Source: JAPUEK01 sp963815355 (GTDB lineage: Bacteria > Pseudomonadota > Alphaproteobacteria > Rhodobacterales > Rhodobacteraceae). Taken from it: a stretch of 64,000 nucleotides of DNA. This document shows, piece by piece, positions 9,253-19,362 of the stretch. Position 1 is the stretch's first letter, and each line of letters opens with the position of its first letter. The DNA lies in contig CAWFGJ010000018.1 of NCBI GenBank assembly GCA_963815355.1, positions 1 through 64,000 of the forward strand. Direction: 5' to 3'. The translations under genes and the position numbers were made by a program. A model generated the notes under the pieces. It had not been told where the DNA came from, ran no database searches, and was given only the letters and a program-made list of their open reading frames with translations.

Positions 9253-9254
9253 GT

Positions 9255-9905
9255 TCAGGGCGTCCAGCGCAGGAAGTTGGCGATCAGTCGCAGGCCGGTG
9301 GCCTGAGATTTTTCGGGGTGGAACTGGGTGCCCACGATCGTGTCGCGCCCGATGATCGCGGTGATGTCGCCGTCGTAATCGACATGGGCCAGACGCTGGG
9401 CCGGATGGCTGGTACGGAAGTGGTAGGAGTGCACGAAATAGGCGTGGTCACCCGTGGAAATCCCGGCCAGCACAGGATGGGCGGGGCCTTGGGGGGCGTC
9501 GAGCACCAGATCGTTCCAGCCCATATGGGGAACTTTCATCGCAGGATTCGCCGGGGTGATGCGCACGACTTCGCCGTCGATCCAGCCGAAGCCGGGGGTA
9601 TCACGGTATTCCTGCCCCCAGGTTGCCAGCATTTGCATGCCGACGCAGATGCCGAGAAAGGGCCGCGCTCGGGTGGTGACGGCCTCTTCAATGGCTTCAA
9701 ACAAGCCGCCAAAATCGCCGAGCGCGGCGCGGCAGGCCGGGAAGGCCCCATCGCCGGGCAGCACGATCCGATCCGCGCGGGCCACGTCTTCGGGGCGGGA
9801 GGAGACGATCACCTCACCCGCGCCGACCTCAAGGGCCATCCGCTGAAAGGCTTTTTCAGCGGAATGGAGATTGCCGGAATCGTAATCGACGAGGACGGTG
9901 AGCAT
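9255..9905 (-). CDS. hisH: imidazole glycerol phosphate synthase, glutamine amidotransferase subunit HisH
   Basis: HisH hydrolyses glutamine and channels ammonia to HisF for imidazole ring closure in histidine synthesis. The 216-residue protein starts MLTVLVDYDSGNLHSAEKAF. It has the nucleophilic Cys in FLGICVGMQML, the oxyanion/HisF interface, and the catalytic His-x-Glu in GTQFHPEKSQ near the C-terminus. It follows hisB by 78 bases. hisA and hisF, often next in related bacteria, are not here; glsA follows instead. Confidence 0.94.
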   Translation of the reverse strand: MLTVLVDYDSGNLHSAEKAFQRMALEVGAGEVIVSSRPEDVARADRIVLPGDGAFPACRAALGDFGGLFEAIEEAVTTRARPFLGICVGMQMLATWGQEYRDTPGFGWIDGEVVRITPANPAMKVPHMGWNDLVLDAPQGPAHPVLAGISTGDHAYFVHSYHFRTSHPAQRLAHVDYDGDITAIIGRDTIVGTQFHPEKSQATGLRLIANFLRWTP

Positions 9906-9983
9906 GGGTCTGGGCCTTTACGCCGAGGGGCCTCGGCTAGGGGAGAGGAGAGCCGGGGGATCAGGGCCGGGGTGGGCAGCGGG

Positions 9984-10571
9984 TTAGAGCGCGCCTTTGG
10001 TGGAGGGAAGCGCGTTGCCAAGCCGGGGGTCGGGTTCAACCGCTTCGCGCAGGGCGCGCGCGACGGCTTTGAACGCGGCCTCGGCGATGTGGTGGCTGTT
10101 GAACCCGTGGATCAGATCGACGTGCAGGGTGATGCCGCCATGCGTGGCGAGGGCCTGAAAGAACTCTCGCACCAGTTCGGTGTCAAAGGTGCCGATCTTT
10201 CCCGAGGGGAAGGGCAGGTTCCAGACGAGGAAGGGGCGGGCCGACAGATCCAGCGCGCAGGCGACTTGTGTGTCATCCATCGCCAGCCGGAAGTGGCCGT
10301 AGCGGCGGATGCCACGCTTGTCACCCAAGGCACGGGCCAGCGCCTGACCAAGGGCGATACCGCAGTCCTCAACCGTGTGGTGATCGTCGATGTGCAGATC
10401 GCCTTTGGCATCGACGACAATGTCGATCAGCGCGTGCCGGGCCAGTTGATCCAGCATGTGGTCAAAAAAGCCCACCCCGGTTGCACAGCGCGAGGTGCCG
10501 GTGCCGTCGAGATTGACCGAGACGGTGATCGCGGTTTCGTTGGTCTTGCGGGTGACTTCGGCCTGACGCAT
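9984..10571 (-). CDS. hisB: imidazoleglycerol-phosphate dehydratase
   Basis: Monofunctional HisB (EC 4.2.1.19), which dehydrates imidazoleglycerol phosphate in the sixth step of histidine synthesis. At 195 residues it has the standard length. The manganese-binding motifs are visible as FFDHMLDQLARH, IDDHHTVEDCGIALGQAL, and near the C-terminus GFNSHHIAEAAFKAVARALR. It is first of the hisB-hisH-glsA set on the minus strand and is divergent from phosphomannomutase. Confidence 0.95.
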   Translation of the reverse strand: MRQAEVTRKTNETAITVSVNLDGTGTSRCATGVGFFDHMLDQLARHALIDIVVDAKGDLHIDDHHTVEDCGIALGQALARALGDKRGIRRYGHFRLAMDDTQVACALDLSARPFLVWNLPFPSGKIGTFDTELVREFFQALATHGGITLHVDLIHGFNSHHIAEAAFKAVARALREAVEPDPRLGNALPSTKGAL

Positions 10572-10687
10572 GGCTTTCTCCTGAGCTTGGGCCCTTATAG
10601 GGGCAGGGGCGGGTCTTGCAAAGCGGGAACGGGGTGGACCTCGGCGGCGCGGCGGGGGAAAGTCGTATTGGCGGCAAGGAGAGTGGT

Positions 10688-12040
10688 ATGCGGTTGACGT
10701 GTTTCAAGGCGTATGACGTGCGGGGCCGGTTGGGGGAGGAGTTGAACCCGGACGTGGCGCGGCAGATCGGTTGGGGGTTTGCCTCGACAATGGGTGCGCG
10801 TCGGGTGGTTTTGGGGCGCGACCCGAGGGATTCATCGGCTGTGCTGGCGGCGGCGGCGGCGGAGGGGATGCGCGCTGCGGGGGCCGAGGTTTTGGACCTT
10901 GGCCTGTGCGGGACAGAAGAGATGTATTTCGCCACGGCACATTTGGCAGCTGACGGCGGGTTGGAGGTGACGGCCTCGCATAACCCGATGGATTACAACG
11001 GGTTGAAGATGGTGGGGCCGGGTGCGGCACCGCTGTCGGACGCGCAATTTGCCGCTGTGCGGGTGGCGGCGGAGGCGGGCTCGGGTGTCGGTGCCCCCTT
11101 GGGCGGGATGCTGGCCGTGGACTGTCGGGCGGCCTATGTGGCACGGGTTTTGTCTTTTGTTGATGTGGGCGCGCTGCGTCCGCTCAAGATTGTCGTGAAC
11201 GCCGGGAATGGCGCGGCGGGGCCAAGTTTTGACGCCTTGGCCGAGGGGCTGGCGGCGATGGGCGCGCCCTTGGAATTCGTGCGGATGCATCACGCGCCCG
11301 ACGGGGCCTTTCCCAACGGAATCCCCAACCCGTTGTTGCCCGAGAACCAACCCGTGACAGCCGAGGCGGTGCGGGCCGCTGGGGCTGATCTGGGTGTGGC
11401 GTGGGACGGAGATTTTGACCGCTGTTTTCTGTTTGACGCGCAGGGTGGCTTTGTTGCCGGGGAATATGTTGTGGGGCTGTTGGCCGAGGTGTTCTTGGCC
11501 AAAGAGCCGGGGGCGGCGATTGTCCATGATCCTCGGGTTTTGTGGAACACACAGGACACCGTGGCGCGGGCTGGTGGGCGGTCCGTACTTGCGCCGACGG
11601 GGCATTCCTATCTGAAGGCAGCGATGCGGCGGTCGGGCGCGGTTTATGGGGGCGAGATGTCTGCCCACCACTATTTCCGCGATTTCATGTCCTGTGACAG
11701 CGGGATGATCCCGTGGCTTTTGGTGGTGGAGTTGATGGGGCGCAGTGGGCGCAGCCTGTCAGACCTGTTGGCCGAGCGGCGGCGGTTGTTTCCGTCCTCG
11801 GGCGAGATCAACTTTCGGGTGCCCGACCCCAAGGCGATTATGGCAGAGGTGGAGGCCGCGCTGGCCGAGGGGGCGGTGATTGATCGGACAGATGGGGTCA
11901 GTCTGGCCTTTGCCGATTGGCGGCTGAACCTGCGCGCCTCTAACACCGAGCCGTTGTTGCGGCTGAATGTTGAGGCGCGGGGGAGACCGGACCTTGTGGC
12001 CCAAAAGGTGGCACTGATCCGGGGGATGATCCGGGCCTAG
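10688..12040 (+). CDS. phosphomannomutase / phosphoglucomutase
   Basis: Alpha-D-phosphohexomutase (450 residues) that moves the phosphate between C6 and C1 of mannose or glucose, supplying GDP-mannose or UDP-glucose precursors. All four family signatures are present: the phosphoserine loop in TASHNPMDYNG, the metal loop DGDFDRCF, the sugar-binding GEMSAHHYFRDF and the phosphate-binding RASNTEPLLRLN. The ATG at 10688 follows AAGGAGAG, and a longer frame to 10616 lacks support. It may serve the polysaccharide genes at 751-5643, though it is not linked to them. It overlaps the convergent RbsD/FucU gene by 4 bases. Confidence 0.93.
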   Translation: MRLTCFKAYDVRGRLGEELNPDVARQIGWGFASTMGARRVVLGRDPRDSSAVLAAAAAEGMRAAGAEVLDLGLCGTEEMYFATAHLAADGGLEVTASHNPMDYNGLKMVGPGAAPLSDAQFAAVRVAAEAGSGVGAPLGGMLAVDCRAAYVARVLSFVDVGALRPLKIVVNAGNGAAGPSFDALAEGLAAMGAPLEFVRMHHAPDGAFPNGIPNPLLPENQPVTAEAVRAAGADLGVAWDGDFDRCFLFDAQGGFVAGEYVVGLLAEVFLAKEPGAAIVHDPRVLWNTQDTVARAGGRSVLAPTGHSYLKAAMRRSGAVYGGEMSAHHYFRDFMSCDSGMIPWLLVVELMGRSGRSLSDLLAERRRLFPSSGEINFRVPDPKAIMAEVEAALAEGAVIDRTDGVSLAFADWRLNLRASNTEPLLRLNVEARGRPDLVAQKVALIRGMIRA

Positions 12041-12489
12041 GTGGTGGGCGGGATCACACCTTTGCGGAACATGAAGCAGCCGTAAAAGCGGGTCTCACCG
12101 GTCTGGATCACGGCAAAAGCACCCTTGGCCAGTTCGTAGAAAGCGAAACGCTCTACGCTGGGCAAAAGTCGGTGGCGGCCCTCGGCGTGGTCAATTTCGG
12201 CCTGCACGTCGGCGGCGGGGGGTGGCAGTTCGGCGGGTGCCCCCACGACTTCCATACGCGCGGCCCAGTCGTCGACGTAGGTGTCCAGCGGCAGGACCGA
12301 CAGGATTGCGCGGGCGGCTTCACCTGACGACAGGTTATCCATCGTCAGCAATTTGCCGATCACCGATTGGCGCGCAATCGAGGTGGCGGGAAAATTGGTG
12401 TCGCACAGGATCAGCGTATCGCCGTGCCCCATGGCGCGCAGCGCGTGCAGCACGTCGGCATTGAGTCGGTGGTCCAAGCCCTTAAGCAT
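12037..12489 (-). CDS. RbsD/FucU-family sugar mutarotase
   Basis: Protein of 150 residues, the usual length for FucU/RbsD, which interconvert sugar anomers (L-fucose or D-ribose) before catabolism. The N-terminus LKGLDHRLNADVLHALRAMGHGDTLILCDTNFP holds the conserved catalytic His/Asp region, and the C-terminus FYGCFMFRKGVI is also typical. It lies 63 bases downstream of the ABC transporter ATPase gene and may be the last gene of that operon, though no sugar catabolic gene is near. Which sugar it uses cannot be said. Confidence 0.85.
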   Translation of the reverse strand: MLKGLDHRLNADVLHALRAMGHGDTLILCDTNFPATSIARQSVIGKLLTMDNLSSGEAARAILSVLPLDTYVDDWAARMEVVGAPAELPPPAADVQAEIDHAEGRHRLLPSVERFAFYELAKGAFAVIQTGETRFYGCFMFRKGVIPPTT

Positions 12490-12552
12490 GTTGGTCTTCC
12501 TGCTGTTTCGGCGCGGAAGGTGGCGGGTTCCGCGCGGGGCGTCAAGATCACA

Positions 12553-13345
<793 letters not shown>

Positions 13346-13353
<8 letters not shown>

Positions 13354-14215
13354 GGGGGGCCTCATCCGCGCGGTTGAGTTCCTGTTGCACGCTGGCCAGA
13401 ACGGCTTCGGGCACTGGCATCAGGCTGCCCTCCGGGTCGGTATATTTCGGGGTCGCGGCAAGCAGGGCGCGGGAATATGCGTGGCGCGGGCCTGCAAAGA
13501 ACGACGGGATGTCGTTGTCCTCCAGCACCAGCCCGCCATAAAGCACCGACAGGCTTTGGCAGACCTTGGAGACGACGCCAAGGTCATGGGTGACAAAGAG
13601 CAAAGCCGTGCCGTGGCGGGCCTGCATTTCTGCGATCAGCTTCAGGATCTGCTTTTGCACCGTGACGTCCAGCGCCGTCGTCGGTTCGTCCGCGACGATC
13701 AGCTTTGGTTCGGCGGCGAACGCAGAGGCGATCAGGATGCGCTGGCGCATGCCCCCCGACAATTCATGCGGATAGGCGCGCAGCACACGGTCAGGGTCAG
13801 CGATATGCACCTCGCCCAGCAGGGCGCGGGCGCGGGCCTCGGCATCAGGGCGAGACCAGTGCAGGATATCGACCAGCCGGTCGGTGATCTGCGGCCCGAT
13901 CCGGCGCGAGGGGTTCAGCGCGGTCAGCGGGTCTTGGGGGATCAAAGCGCAAAGCGCGCCGATCCGGGCGCGGCGCTGCTTGGGGGGCAGGCGCTGCAAA
14001 TCCTCGCCATTCAGCAAGATCTCGCCCGAGGTGATCTCGATAGAGTCGGGCAGAGTGCCCAGAATGGCCTTGCCGATCATCGACTTGCCCGCACCGGATT
14101 CGCCGACCAGACCCCGCACTTCGCCGGGTTGCACGCGTAGCGACACGTCGCGCAGCAGCCGCAGGCTTTGGCCTTTGACGCGCGCGTTGAGGTTGCGGAT
14201 TTCCAGAAAGCTCAT
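13346..14215 (-). CDS. ABC importer ATPase, DppD/OppD type
   Basis: Second ATPase of the same importer, 289 residues. Walker A is GESGAGKSMIG, the signature is LSGGMRQRILIASAFA and Walker B is LIVADEPTTALDVT. It overlaps the permease gene upstream by 4 bases. This branch often carries a C-terminal oligopeptide-type extension; here the tail is short (YTDPEGSLMPVPEAVL), and the Cys cluster seen in some iron-sulphur-containing OppD/DppD proteins is missing. Confidence 0.9.
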
Positions 14216-15078
14216 CGCAGCACCGGGTCATAGCGGTCCTTCAATCCCTCGCCCAACTGGCTGAAGGACAGAACGGTCAGAAAAAGCGTGATCAGCGGGA
14301 AGACCAGCACCCACCACGCCTGATGGATGGACGTGCGGCCCTCGGCGATCATGCCGCCCCATGTCGGATCGTCGGTAGAGATGGACAGGTTTACAAAGGA
14401 CAAGATGGCCTCGACGATGATGGAGATGCCCATCTCCAAGGTCAGCAGCACGACGATGGTGGGCAACACGTTCGGCAGGATTTCGGTCAGCATGATTGAG
14501 ATGCGGCGGCGGCCCGACACTTGGGCGGAGGCCACGTAATCCATCGCACCTTGGGCCATCGCTTCGGCCCGGATCACGCGGGCAAAGCGGGTCCAGTCGA
14601 TCACCACGATGGCGATGATGATCGAGGTCACGCCAGGCCCCAGCACAGCGATCAGCAGGATTGAGAAAAGCACCGGCGGAAAGGCCATCCAGATGTCGAT
14701 CAGCCGCGAGATCAGCAGATCGACCCAGCCCCGCAAGAACCCCGCCATCAGGCCAAGCGCCGCGCCCACAACGCAGGTCAGGCTGCCCGCGATTACCGCA
14801 ACCGTCAGCGCCAATCGCGCCCCGTAGAGCAAGCGTGACAGCACATCGCGGCCAAGGCTGTCTGTGCCAAGGTAGTAGCCCGGCTCGGCCCCTTTCAGCC
14901 AGAAAGGCGGCATCCGGCCAAGGAACAGGTCTTGGGCCAGCGGGTCTTTGGGGGCGATCCACGGGGCCAGCAGGGCTGCCAGCACCAGCAGGACCAGCCA
15001 GCCGGCCGACAAGTAGAGCCGCGGGCGCAACCGGCGGCGGACAAGGCTGCGGCCTTCTATGACGCGTGTATCAGCCAT
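14212..15078 (-). CDS. ABC importer permease, DppC type
   Basis: Inner-membrane permease of 288 residues with an N-terminal cytosolic lead, one membrane segment (LVLLVLAALLAPWIA), a periplasmic loop typical of DppC proteins (PLAQDLFLGRMPPFW...LGTDSLGRDVLSR) and then the five-segment BPD_transp core. The ATPase-coupling EAA-like loop is near ARVIRAEAMAQGAMDYVASA. It overlaps the DppB-type permease by 8 bases. The LGTDSLGRD motif is diagnostic for the peptide/nickel importer class. Confidence 0.9.
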   Translation of the reverse strand: MADTRVIEGRSLVRRRLRPRLYLSAGWLVLLVLAALLAPWIAPKDPLAQDLFLGRMPPFWLKGAEPGYYLGTDSLGRDVLSRLLYGARLALTVAVIAGSLTCVVGAALGLMAGFLRGWVDLLISRLIDIWMAFPPVLFSILLIAVLGPGVTSIIIAIVVIDWTRFARVIRAEAMAQGAMDYVASAQVSGRRRISIMLTEILPNVLPTIVVLLTLEMGISIIVEAILSFVNLSISTDDPTWGGMIAEGRTSIHQAWWVLVFPLITLFLTVLSFSQLGEGLKDRYDPVLR

Positions 15079-16084
15079 GACGCAGCCGGGGGTTCAGGGC
15101 GGCGTAGCACAGGTCGACGGCCAGATTGACCAGCGTGAAGATCAGGGCGAACAGGATCACGATGCCTTGGATCAACGGCAGATCGCGGTTGATGACGGCA
15201 TCAATGGCCATGTTGCCCAAGCCTTCATAGGAAAACAGCCGCTCTATGATGACGGTGCCGCCGATCAGGAAGGTGAACTGCACGCCGACCAGCGTCAGGG
15301 TGGGCAGGATGGCATTGGGCAGGGCCTCGCGCAGGATGACGTGGTTTTCCGCATAGCCCTTGGTGCGGGACAGGGTGACGTAATCCAGATGCATGGTTTC
15401 CTTCAGGCTTTGCTTGAGCAATTGGCCGATGATTGCGGCCAGCGGTATGGCAAGGGCCAGCGCTGGCATGAACATGTGGCTGACCAGATCGGCCCAAAGA
15501 TCCAACCGCAGGCGGAAGAGGCTTTCGAACAGGTAGAAGTTGGTGGTGAAGGGCAAATCCAGTGAGGGCGTGATGCGGCCGGAGATATGGAACACCGGGA
15601 CCAACACGCCAAAGAGCAGGATCAGCACCAACCCCCAGAGGAAATCGGGAACCGAAAGGGCCATGCCGTTGCCGACGTCAATGGCGGCCTCGGCCCGGGT
15701 GCCGCGCAGGCGGGTGCCGGTCAGGGCCGCAAAGCCGCCCATGATCATCGCCATGACGAGCGCCATCACCGACAGCTCCAGCGTTGCGGGCAGGCGGCCA
15801 AGTACCAGCGCCAGAACGGGCTGGCGGGTGGTGATAGAGGTGCCAAAATCCCCGTGCAACACGCCGTTGCCCCAAATCAGGAATTGCGCCGGCAGGGTTT
15901 TATCAAGGCCGTAGAGCGCGGTCAGCCGGGCGACATCCGCCTCGGTCGCGCCCGGTGGCAGCATCATCGCGATCGGGTTTCCGGGCACCACTCGAATGAC
16001 GACGAACACAATGACCGCGACGCCCAGAAGCGTGATCAGCGTGGTCCCCACTCGGGACAGCAGAGTCTTGATCAGCAGCATCAA
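15071..16084 (-). CDS. ABC importer permease, DppB type
   Basis: Inner-membrane permease of 337 residues, the partner of the DppC-type protein. The N-terminal segment (LSRVGTTLITLLGVAVIVFVV), the following VVPGNPIAMML and the C-terminal FSYEGLGNMAIDAVINRDLPLIQG are standard for DppB/OppB. The start may be either of two adjacent ATG codons (16084 or 16081). Between it and the binding-protein gene is a 126-base gap with stem-loops, which probably lowers permease expression relative to the binding protein. Confidence 0.9.
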   Translation of the reverse strand: MMLLIKTLLSRVGTTLITLLGVAVIVFVVIRVVPGNPIAMMLPPGATEADVARLTALYGLDKTLPAQFLIWGNGVLHGDFGTSITTRQPVLALVLGRLPATLELSVMALVMAMIMGGFAALTGTRLRGTRAEAAIDVGNGMALSVPDFLWGLVLILLFGVLVPVFHISGRITPSLDLPFTTNFYLFESLFRLRLDLWADLVSHMFMPALALAIPLAAIIGQLLKQSLKETMHLDYVTLSRTKGYAENHVILREALPNAILPTLTLVGVQFTFLIGGTVIIERLFSYEGLGNMAIDAVINRDLPLIQGIVILFALIFTLVNLAVDLCYAALNPRLRHG

Positions 16085-16143
16085 CCATCCCGTTCAGGCC
16101 AAGCCCCGCAGGTCCCGCCAAAGTGCGAAAATTGGGCAAGCGT

Positions 16144-16196
16144 CGCCGGGGACATGTGCCCCCGGCGCAGGACAAAGGCACCACGGCGGCGCCTTT
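16144..16196 (-). terminator. tandem stem-loops between binding-protein and permease genes
   Basis: Two inverted repeats follow the binding-protein stop on the minus strand. One is 16174-16196, a 9-base stem with one mismatch (AAAGGCGCC/GGTGCCTTT on the transcript strand). The other is 16145-16168, stem CGCCGGGG/CCCCGGCG. Neither has a strong T run, so they look more like a partial terminator or an mRNA-stabilising processing site, as is common between periplasmic binding-protein and permease genes. Confidence 0.5.
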
Positions 16197-16210
16197 GACC
16201 ATTTTGGCCG

Positions 16211-17731
16211 TTAGGCCCGCTTCATCAGATGCGGCAGCAGCGCGCCCGAGGCATGCGGCACCACCACCACGCCCGGCGCGGACAGGATCGGCTGCACATA
16301 TTGCAACAGCGGGATCACCAGCGCGTTGTCGGCGATGTATTTGTCCACCGCTTTCCAGCCGGAGATCCGCATATCTTCGTCCTTTTCGCCCCAGAGCGGG
16401 CCGATCATGTCGATCAGATCCTGCCCGTCCCAGACCGAATGCGGCGAGGGGCCGAACATGGCAAAGCCGGTCGACGTGGTCGGATCGCCCACCGAATTGC
16501 CCCAGTTGTAGAAGGCGGCGGGGGCAAGCTGATCTGCGGCGCGCAGTTCATAATGCTTGGCGATTTCATAGACTTCGATCTCGGCATCGATGCCCACTTT
16601 GCGCCACAGGCCAACGATGGCCTGAATCATTTCGTAATCCTTGGGCTTGAAGCCCTTGGTGGTCTGGATTTTGAATTTGACCGGATTATCCACCGAATAC
16701 CCCGAAGCGGCCAACAGCTCGACCGCCTTGTCAGGATTGTATTCGACCGTGATCGACGGGTCATAGGCGTCATATTGCGGGGTTTGCAGTGTGTCGATCT
16801 TGACCCCGTAGCCGCCCAGAAGCCGGTCGATGATGGTCTGTTTGTCAATCGCCAGCACAGCAGCCATGCGGACGTTGGGATCGGTCATCACCTCAATATC
16901 ATTCAGGAAAATCATACCGATATCCGAAATGGGGGCTGCGGTGCCGGTCAGGGTGGCCTTCAGGCGGTCGTATTCCTCATAGGGGACTTCGAGCGTGACA
17001 TGCGAGTTGCCAGACTCGACTTCGGCGACGCGCGCGGCGGCGTCGGTGACGAATTTGATGGTGACGGTATCAAAATCCGGCTTGCCACCCCAGTAATTCG
17101 CGTTGGCCTTCAGCCGCACAAAGGCGTTGCGTTCGAATTTGTCGACCATGTAGGGGCCAGAGCCGATGGGCGCGGCCTCAAATCCTTCGGCACCGACCTT
17201 TTCGTAATAGGCTTTCGGCAGGACATAGCCGGTTAGGAAATACATCCATTTGAAGATCGTCGGGTCAAACTGGGTGACGTCGGCGATGACCTTGTTGCCC
17301 TCGACCCGGTGATTGGCCAGCGTGCCCCAGACGAACTGGATCGGGCTGCCGGTTTCGGGATTGGCAACGCGAGCAAGGCTCCACGCCACATCCTCGGCGG
17401 TCAGCGGGCTGCCGTCGTGCCAGGTCACGCCATCGCGGACGGTCATCCAGACTTGGGTCTTGTCGTCGTTCCAGCCCCATTCGGTCAGGATGCCGGGGGC
17501 GGGCTTCAGGTCTGGCTGCTGCAGGATATATTGGTCAAAGACCGATTGGTAAAAGCCCTGAATGGTCGGGTTCACGGCGGACGGCCCGGTGGTCGGATCC
17601 CACGCGGGCAGGTTGACGTTATAGGCGATGACCAGTTCGTCAATGGCCTGCGCGCGGGCAGGCAGAGCCGCAAAGCCTAGGGCCGTGCTGGCAGCGGTCA
17701 GTTTTAAAAGGGTACGGCGATTGAGGTTCAT
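16211..17731 (-). CDS. ABC importer periplasmic solute-binding protein, SBP family 5
   Basis: Periplasmic receptor of the importer, 506 residues, the usual size for the DppA/OppA family. The N-terminus MNLNRRTLLKLTAASTALGF...ARAQA carries a twin-arginine-like RR followed by a hydrophobic stretch and an Ala-x-Ala cleavage site, so export may be through Tat. Mature family segments include VWMTVRDGVTWHDGSPLTAEDVAWSL and later SGPYMVDKF. It lies 26 bases after the FAD oxidoreductase gene on the same strand, so the importer probably brings in that enzyme's substrate or a related compound. Family 5 receptors bind peptides but also opines, nickel and small amphipathic compounds, so the ligand is open. 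Confidence 0.9.
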   Translation of the reverse strand: MNLNRRTLLKLTAASTALGFAALPARAQAIDELVIAYNVNLPAWDPTTGPSAVNPTIQGFYQSVFDQYILQQPDLKPAPGILTEWGWNDDKTQVWMTVRDGVTWHDGSPLTAEDVAWSLARVANPETGSPIQFVWGTLANHRVEGNKVIADVTQFDPTIFKWMYFLTGYVLPKAYYEKVGAEGFEAAPIGSGPYMVDKFERNAFVRLKANANYWGGKPDFDTVTIKFVTDAAARVAEVESGNSHVTLEVPYEEYDRLKATLTGTAAPISDIGMIFLNDIEVMTDPNVRMAAVLAIDKQTIIDRLLGGYGVKIDTLQTPQYDAYDPSITVEYNPDKAVELLAASGYSVDNPVKFKIQTTKGFKPKDYEMIQAIVGLWRKVGIDAEIEVYEIAKHYELRAADQLAPAAFYNWGNSVGDPTTSTGFAMFGPSPHSVWDGQDLIDMIGPLWGEKDEDMRISGWKAVDKYIADNALVIPLLQYVQPILSAPGVVVVPHASGALLPHLMKRA

Positions 17732-17757
17732 CTTTGGTCCCTGTCGTTTTTGTGATT

Positions 17758-19338
17758 TTATTTACCAGCAAGCCGCTGGCCGAGAAGAAAACCCGATCCC
17801 GCGCCAAGTCCTGCTCCGGGCCAAACGGCGGCCCCGGTCAGGTGCAGGTTGCGGGTCGGGGTAGAGCCGTCGGCGTGGCCGCGGACGGGGCGGAAAAGGA
17901 AATGTTGGGCGAGGTGGTGCGAGCCGCACACCTGATCGCCGCCCACAAGGTTGGGATTATCGGATTCCAACTCTGCAGGCGTCACGATGCGTTGGGCAAG
18001 GATATTGGCGCGGGTTCCGGGGGCATAACGTTCCAGAATATCCAAGGCGCGTTCGGCAAAAGGCGCCGAGGCGGTGGGCCAATCACGGGCGGCAATCTCG
18101 CCCTTGGCATCGCCAAGGATGGTGCCGGGCGCCATGCGGACTTGAAGCCAAAGAGTATGCTGGCCTTCAGGCGCGCGGCTGGGATCGGCAGAAGTGGGTT
18201 GGCCCACGACCAGCACCGGTTCATCCGGCAATAGCCCCGCGAGGGCCTGCTGATAGGTGCGCGCCATTTGGTCAAGGCTGGGCGCGAGGTGGACGTAGGC
18301 ATAGCCGCGCAGGGCCGGGTCGGACCAGTTGGGCAGGTCTTTCAGCGCCAGATGGATCATCATCGTTCCGGGGGCGTGGCGGAAACGGGAAAGGGCCTGA
18401 TCAAACGGCTGGTCCGTGCCGGTAAGCTTTGGCAGCGCCGACGGGGCAGTTGAGGCGATGACGGCACGCGCAGCCGTAAAGACGCGCCCATCGGCAAGCT
18501 GCACCCCGGTCGCGGTGCCACGCTCCATCAAAATCTTGGTGACTGTCGCCGAGGTTTCCACCACGCCGCCGCGCACCTGCAGGGCCGACAACAGCGCCCG
18601 GATGATCGTATCCGCGCCGCCTTTGCCGATGACCATGCCAAAGGCTTGACCGGCCATGCCCTCCAGATACGGGAACATCGCGCCTCCGGCGATGTCGGGG
18701 GCAAAGTCGAGATGCATTCCCCAAGCGCCCAGCATAGCCCGCACCTGCGGCGACTCGAATGTGGCGTTCAGATATTCGCGTGGGGATTGCAGCAGGAAGC
18801 GGGCGAAATCCAGCGAGCCGCCGCGCTTTTGGTAAAGTGTTTTGAACACGAAATATGCAAGCGCACGTAATTTCATTGGGCTGCCCAAAAGGCCAAACAG
18901 GGCAGGGGCCTCGGTCGGGAATGCCGCGACCATGCGGGACCATGTGGCGGCGTCTTTGGCGGAGTGGCGGGCGATGTTGGCGGTCGTCTCGGCCAGATCA
19001 GTTGAGACACCACACCAGCCCCCGTCCGTAAATGCGGAAGCGAAGGGCTTGGAAACCGGAGCAAATTCCAACCCGTTCTGGATGAGTTCCGGCCCATAAG
19101 TCTTAAAAAACGCCGATCCGGCAAAAAGCGACAGGTTCATCGCCGCCCAGTCATGACGGAAACCGGGAAGCGTCAGTTCGCCCGATTTCACCGCGCCACC
19201 GGCCACCGCGGCCTGTTCGAACAGCGCCACCTTCCAGCCCTGTGCGGCCAGATGCAGCGCGCAGGCAAGGCTGTTGTGTCCGGCTCCAATGAAAAGGGCG
19301 TCATAGGGGGTTGCAGAATCTGGAGGTGCTGGCGGCAT
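17758..19338 (-). CDS. phytoene-desaturase-like FAD-dependent oxidoreductase (first copy)
   Basis: Flavoprotein of 526 residues in the amine-oxidase/phytoene-desaturase superfamily. The N-terminus has the dinucleotide-binding ALFIGAGHNSLACALHLA and FEQAAVAGGAVKSGELTLPG; the C-terminus has GAAVWPGAGLGAGSGFLLG, the second FAD contact. No carotenoid gene is near, so a desaturase or oxidase role in small-molecule catabolism is more likely. A relative is encoded at 20354-21910, divergently placed. I prefer the ATG at 19338, with GAAAGG upstream, to the GTG at 19359. It heads the minus-strand operon with the ABC importer. Confidence 0.85.
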   Translation of the reverse strand: MPPAPPDSATPYDALFIGAGHNSLACALHLAAQGWKVALFEQAAVAGGAVKSGELTLPGFRHDWAAMNLSLFAGSAFFKTYGPELIQNGLEFAPVSKPFASAFTDGGWCGVSTDLAETTANIARHSAKDAATWSRMVAAFPTEAPALFGLLGSPMKLRALAYFVFKTLYQKRGGSLDFARFLLQSPREYLNATFESPQVRAMLGAWGMHLDFAPDIAGGAMFPYLEGMAGQAFGMVIGKGGADTIIRALLSALQVRGGVVETSATVTKILMERGTATGVQLADGRVFTAARAVIASTAPSALPKLTGTDQPFDQALSRFRHAPGTMMIHLALKDLPNWSDPALRGYAYVHLAPSLDQMARTYQQALAGLLPDEPVLVVGQPTSADPSRAPEGQHTLWLQVRMAPGTILGDAKGEIAARDWPTASAPFAERALDILERYAPGTRANILAQRIVTPAELESDNPNLVGGDQVCGSHHLAQHFLFRPVRGHADGSTPTRNLHLTGAAVWPGAGLGAGSGFLLGQRLAGK

Positions 19339-19362
19339 AACTGGCCTTTCGTCTGTCACTGG

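Noticed and set aside
9120..10697. 525-codon open frame on the plus strand
   Set aside because: It runs opposite to glsA, hisH and hisB, all with clear family motifs. The translation has no domain character; long antisense frames are expected with strong G/C bias at third positions.
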